From Ruminococcus sp. UBA4240 (GTDB lineage: Bacteria > Bacillota > Clostridia > Oscillospirales > Ruminococcaceae), in the NCBI GenBank assembly GCA_002395525.1, contig DGXE01000063.1, forward strand, positions 1 to 6,143: a stretch of 6,143 nucleotides of DNA, given 5' to 3'. How positions within the stretch are numbered: position 1 is the first letter of the stretch; each line of letters opens with the position of its first letter. This document shows, one piece after another, positions 5,665 to 6,143 of this stretch. The position numbers and the translations under genes were made by a program. Under the pieces are notes generated by a model, which was not told the origin of the DNA, did no database searches, and was given only the letters and a program-made list of their open reading frames with translations.

Positions 5665-5693
5665 TTGACAAAAAGAGCTGTTTGTAGTAGAAT
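5665..5693 (+). promoter_or_regulatory. Promoter of the tRNA operon
   Basis: Consensus TTGACA (5665-5670) and TAGAAT (5688-5693) are 17 nt apart. An eight-T run (5647-5654) and a six-A run (5656-5661) just upstream look like an UP element. Transcription should start near 5700, about 14 nt before the first tRNA. The 76 nt between the asparaginase stop and this -35 box hold no other recognisable feature. Confidence 0.88.
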
Positions 5694-5713
5694 ATACAAG
5701 TCGGTTGACGAAC

Positions 5714-5789
5714 GGAAGTTTAGCTCAGCTGGGAGAGCATCTGCCTTACAAGCAGAGGGTCACAGGTTCGAGCCCTGTAACTTCCACCA
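5714..5789 (+). tRNA. tRNA-Val (anticodon UAC)
   Basis: This is a full 76-nt cloverleaf. The acceptor GGAAGTT (5714-5720) pairs with AACTTCC (5779-5785), and A plus encoded CCA follow (5786-5789). The D-arm is AGCTCAGCTGGGAGAGC. The anticodon stem TCTGC/GCAGA encloses CTTACAA with TAC at 5747-5749. The T-arm is ACAGGTTCGAGCCCTGT. It is the first gene of the tRNA operon. Confidence 0.97.
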
Positions 5790-5792
5790 CTT

Positions 5793-5822
5793 TTTACGGA
5801 GTCTTTACAAAGACTCCGTAAA
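5793..5822 (+). terminator. 13-bp hairpin between tRNA-Val and tRNA-Asp
   Basis: TTTACGGAGTCTT (5793-5805) and AAGACTCCGTAAA (5810-5822) pair perfectly over 13 bp with a 4-nt loop. The stem is as strong as a terminator, but TATTCAATGCG follows with no U-tract. Partial termination, or a processing or spacer structure that separates tRNA-Val from the tRNAs downstream, is more likely than full termination. Confidence 0.5.
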
Positions 5823-5850
5823 TATTCAATGCGTTTTATCCGACTGTTTT

Positions 5851-5927
5851 GGCCCGGTAGTTCAGTTGGTTAGAACGCCGCCCTGTCACGGCGGAGGTCG
5901 TCGGTTCGAGCCCGATTCGGGTCGCCA
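5851..5927 (+). tRNA. tRNA-Asp (anticodon GUC)
   Basis: The cloverleaf is 77 nt. The acceptor GGCCCGG pairs with TCGGGTC, and G plus encoded CCA follow (5924-5927). The D-loop is AGTTGGTTAGA. The anticodon stem CCGCC/GGCGG surrounds CTGTCAC with GTC at 5885-5887. The T-arm is TCGGTTCGAGCCCGA. The sequence is very close to typical bacterial tRNA-Asp. Only 3 nt separate it from the next tRNA. Confidence 0.97.
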
Positions 5928-5930
5928 TAT

Positions 5931-6006
5931 GCTTCTGTAGCTCAGTCGGTAGAGCAGGGGACTGAAAATCCCCGTGTCGATGGTTCGATTCCGTCCGGAA
6001 GCACCA
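5931..6006 (+). tRNA. tRNA-Phe (anticodon GAA)
   Basis: This is a 76-nt tRNA. The acceptor GCTTCTG pairs with CGGAAGC, allowing one T-G wobble. A plus encoded CCA occupy 6003-6006. The D-arm is AGCTCAGTCGGTAGAGC. The anticodon stem GGGGA/TCCCC encloses CTGAAAA with GAA at 5964-5966. The T-loop contains GGTTCGATTCC. Confidence 0.97.
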
Positions 6007-6009
6007 ATT

Positions 6010-6092
6010 GCGGATTTAGCTCATCTGGTACACGATTTTATCGTGATGTCACACTTGCCAAGGTGGAGGTGTGACATACAGATCGAGTTTTT
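6010..6092 (+). pseudogene. tRNA-Gly-derived rearranged RNA ending in a T-tract
   Basis: The first 21 nt (6010-6030) equal the 5' end of the tRNA-Gly at 6093, and CTTGCCAAGGTGGAGGT (6054-6070) equals its anticodon-loop and variable region, including GCC. The 9 nt that join these blocks in the real gene are replaced by 23 nt. The T-arm, the 3' acceptor strand and CCA are gone, so it cannot be a working tRNA. The altered sequence pairs well: CACGAT/ATCGTG (6031-6036/6040-6045), ATGTCACAC/GTGTGACAT (6046-6054/6069-6077), and AGCTCATCTG (6018-6027) with CAGATcGAGTT (6079-6089, one bulged C). This is a three-way junction followed by T's to 6092. It may be a relic, an attenuator or a small structured RNA within the tRNA transcript. 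Confidence 0.65.
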
Positions 6093-6143
6093 GCGGATTT
6101 AGCTCATCTGGTAGAGCGCCACCTTGCCAAGGTGGAGGTAGCG
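6093..6143 (+). tRNA. tRNA-Gly (anticodon GCC), 3' end cut by window edge
   Basis: The 5' two thirds of a tRNA are present. The acceptor strand is GCGGATT and the D-arm AGCTCATCTGGTAGAGC. The anticodon stem CCACC/GGTGG surrounds TTGCCAA with GCC at 6126-6128, and the variable loop begins AGGTAGCG. The T-arm and 3' acceptor strand lie beyond the window. It starts directly after the TTTTT of the rearranged copy. Confidence 0.92.

Noticed and set aside
5653..5940. Plus-strand 95-codon frame running over tRNA-Val and tRNA-Asp
   Set aside because: The peptide is a translation of tRNA sequence (for example RASALQAEGHRFEPC), a common false gene in tRNA clusters.
6010..6092. Hammerhead-type ribozyme or integron attC site
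   Set aside because: The three-way junction prompted the check, but the CUGAUGA and GAAA core of a hammerhead and the GTTRRRY-type motif of attC are absent.

Overview
The window looks like a chromosomal piece of an anaerobic Clostridia bacterium, most likely a Ruminococcus-like member of the Oscillospiraceae. The evidence is a clostridial-type sodium-pump decarboxylase gamma/beta gene pair, a Lys/Ala-rich protein with a DUF6465-like C-terminus, strong TTGAAA/TTGACA-17-TATAAT type promoters, AGGAGG ribosome sites and CCA-encoding tRNA genes. The genus is inferred from protein style and is not proven.

Layout. (1) Positions 1-1534 are a mobile-element graveyard on the minus strand. An ISAs1-family DDE transposase runs off the left edge and is intact for 345 codons. 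To its right are a 21-codon stub that looks like the start of another gene, and a 58-residue helix-turn-helix protein resembling the N-terminal piece of an IS transposase. Both the ISAs1 transposase and the HTH gene have inverted repeats that would hide their ribosome site and/or start codon in read-through transcripts. (2) Positions 1688-2311 are a self-contained unit on the plus strand: strong promoter, 148-aa histone-H1-like basic protein, GNRA-loop terminator and a second hairpin. (3) Positions 2453-5588 are a compact plus-strand operon: promoter, OadG-type gamma subunit, OadB-type beta subunit (the Na+ channel), GNAT acetyltransferase and L-asparaginase. The asparaginase start is preceded by a perfect 10-bp hairpin and a 10-codon mini-ORF that overlaps its ATG. 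(4) Positions 5665-6143 are a tRNA operon with its own TTGACA-17-TAGAAT promoter: tRNA-Val(UAC), a 13-bp hairpin, tRNA-Asp(GUC), tRNA-Phe(GAA), a strongly rearranged tRNA-Gly relative, and a genuine tRNA-Gly(GCC) cut by the right edge.

How the genes may work together. Asparaginase makes aspartate. Transamination could give oxaloacetate, a possible substrate of a biotin-dependent Na+-pumping decarboxylase whose membrane subunits are encoded here. The catalytic alpha subunit and biotin carrier are not in the window, so the substrate (oxaloacetate, methylmalonyl-CoA or glutaconyl-CoA) cannot be fixed from this sequence.

The most unusual item is 6010-6092. It keeps the 5' 21 nt and the anticodon-loop region of tRNA-Gly, but everything between and after has changed. 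It can instead fold into a compact three-way junction, with three stems of 10, 6 and 9 bp, that ends directly on a TTTTT tract. It may be a tRNA-derived structured RNA or attenuator rather than simple decay.
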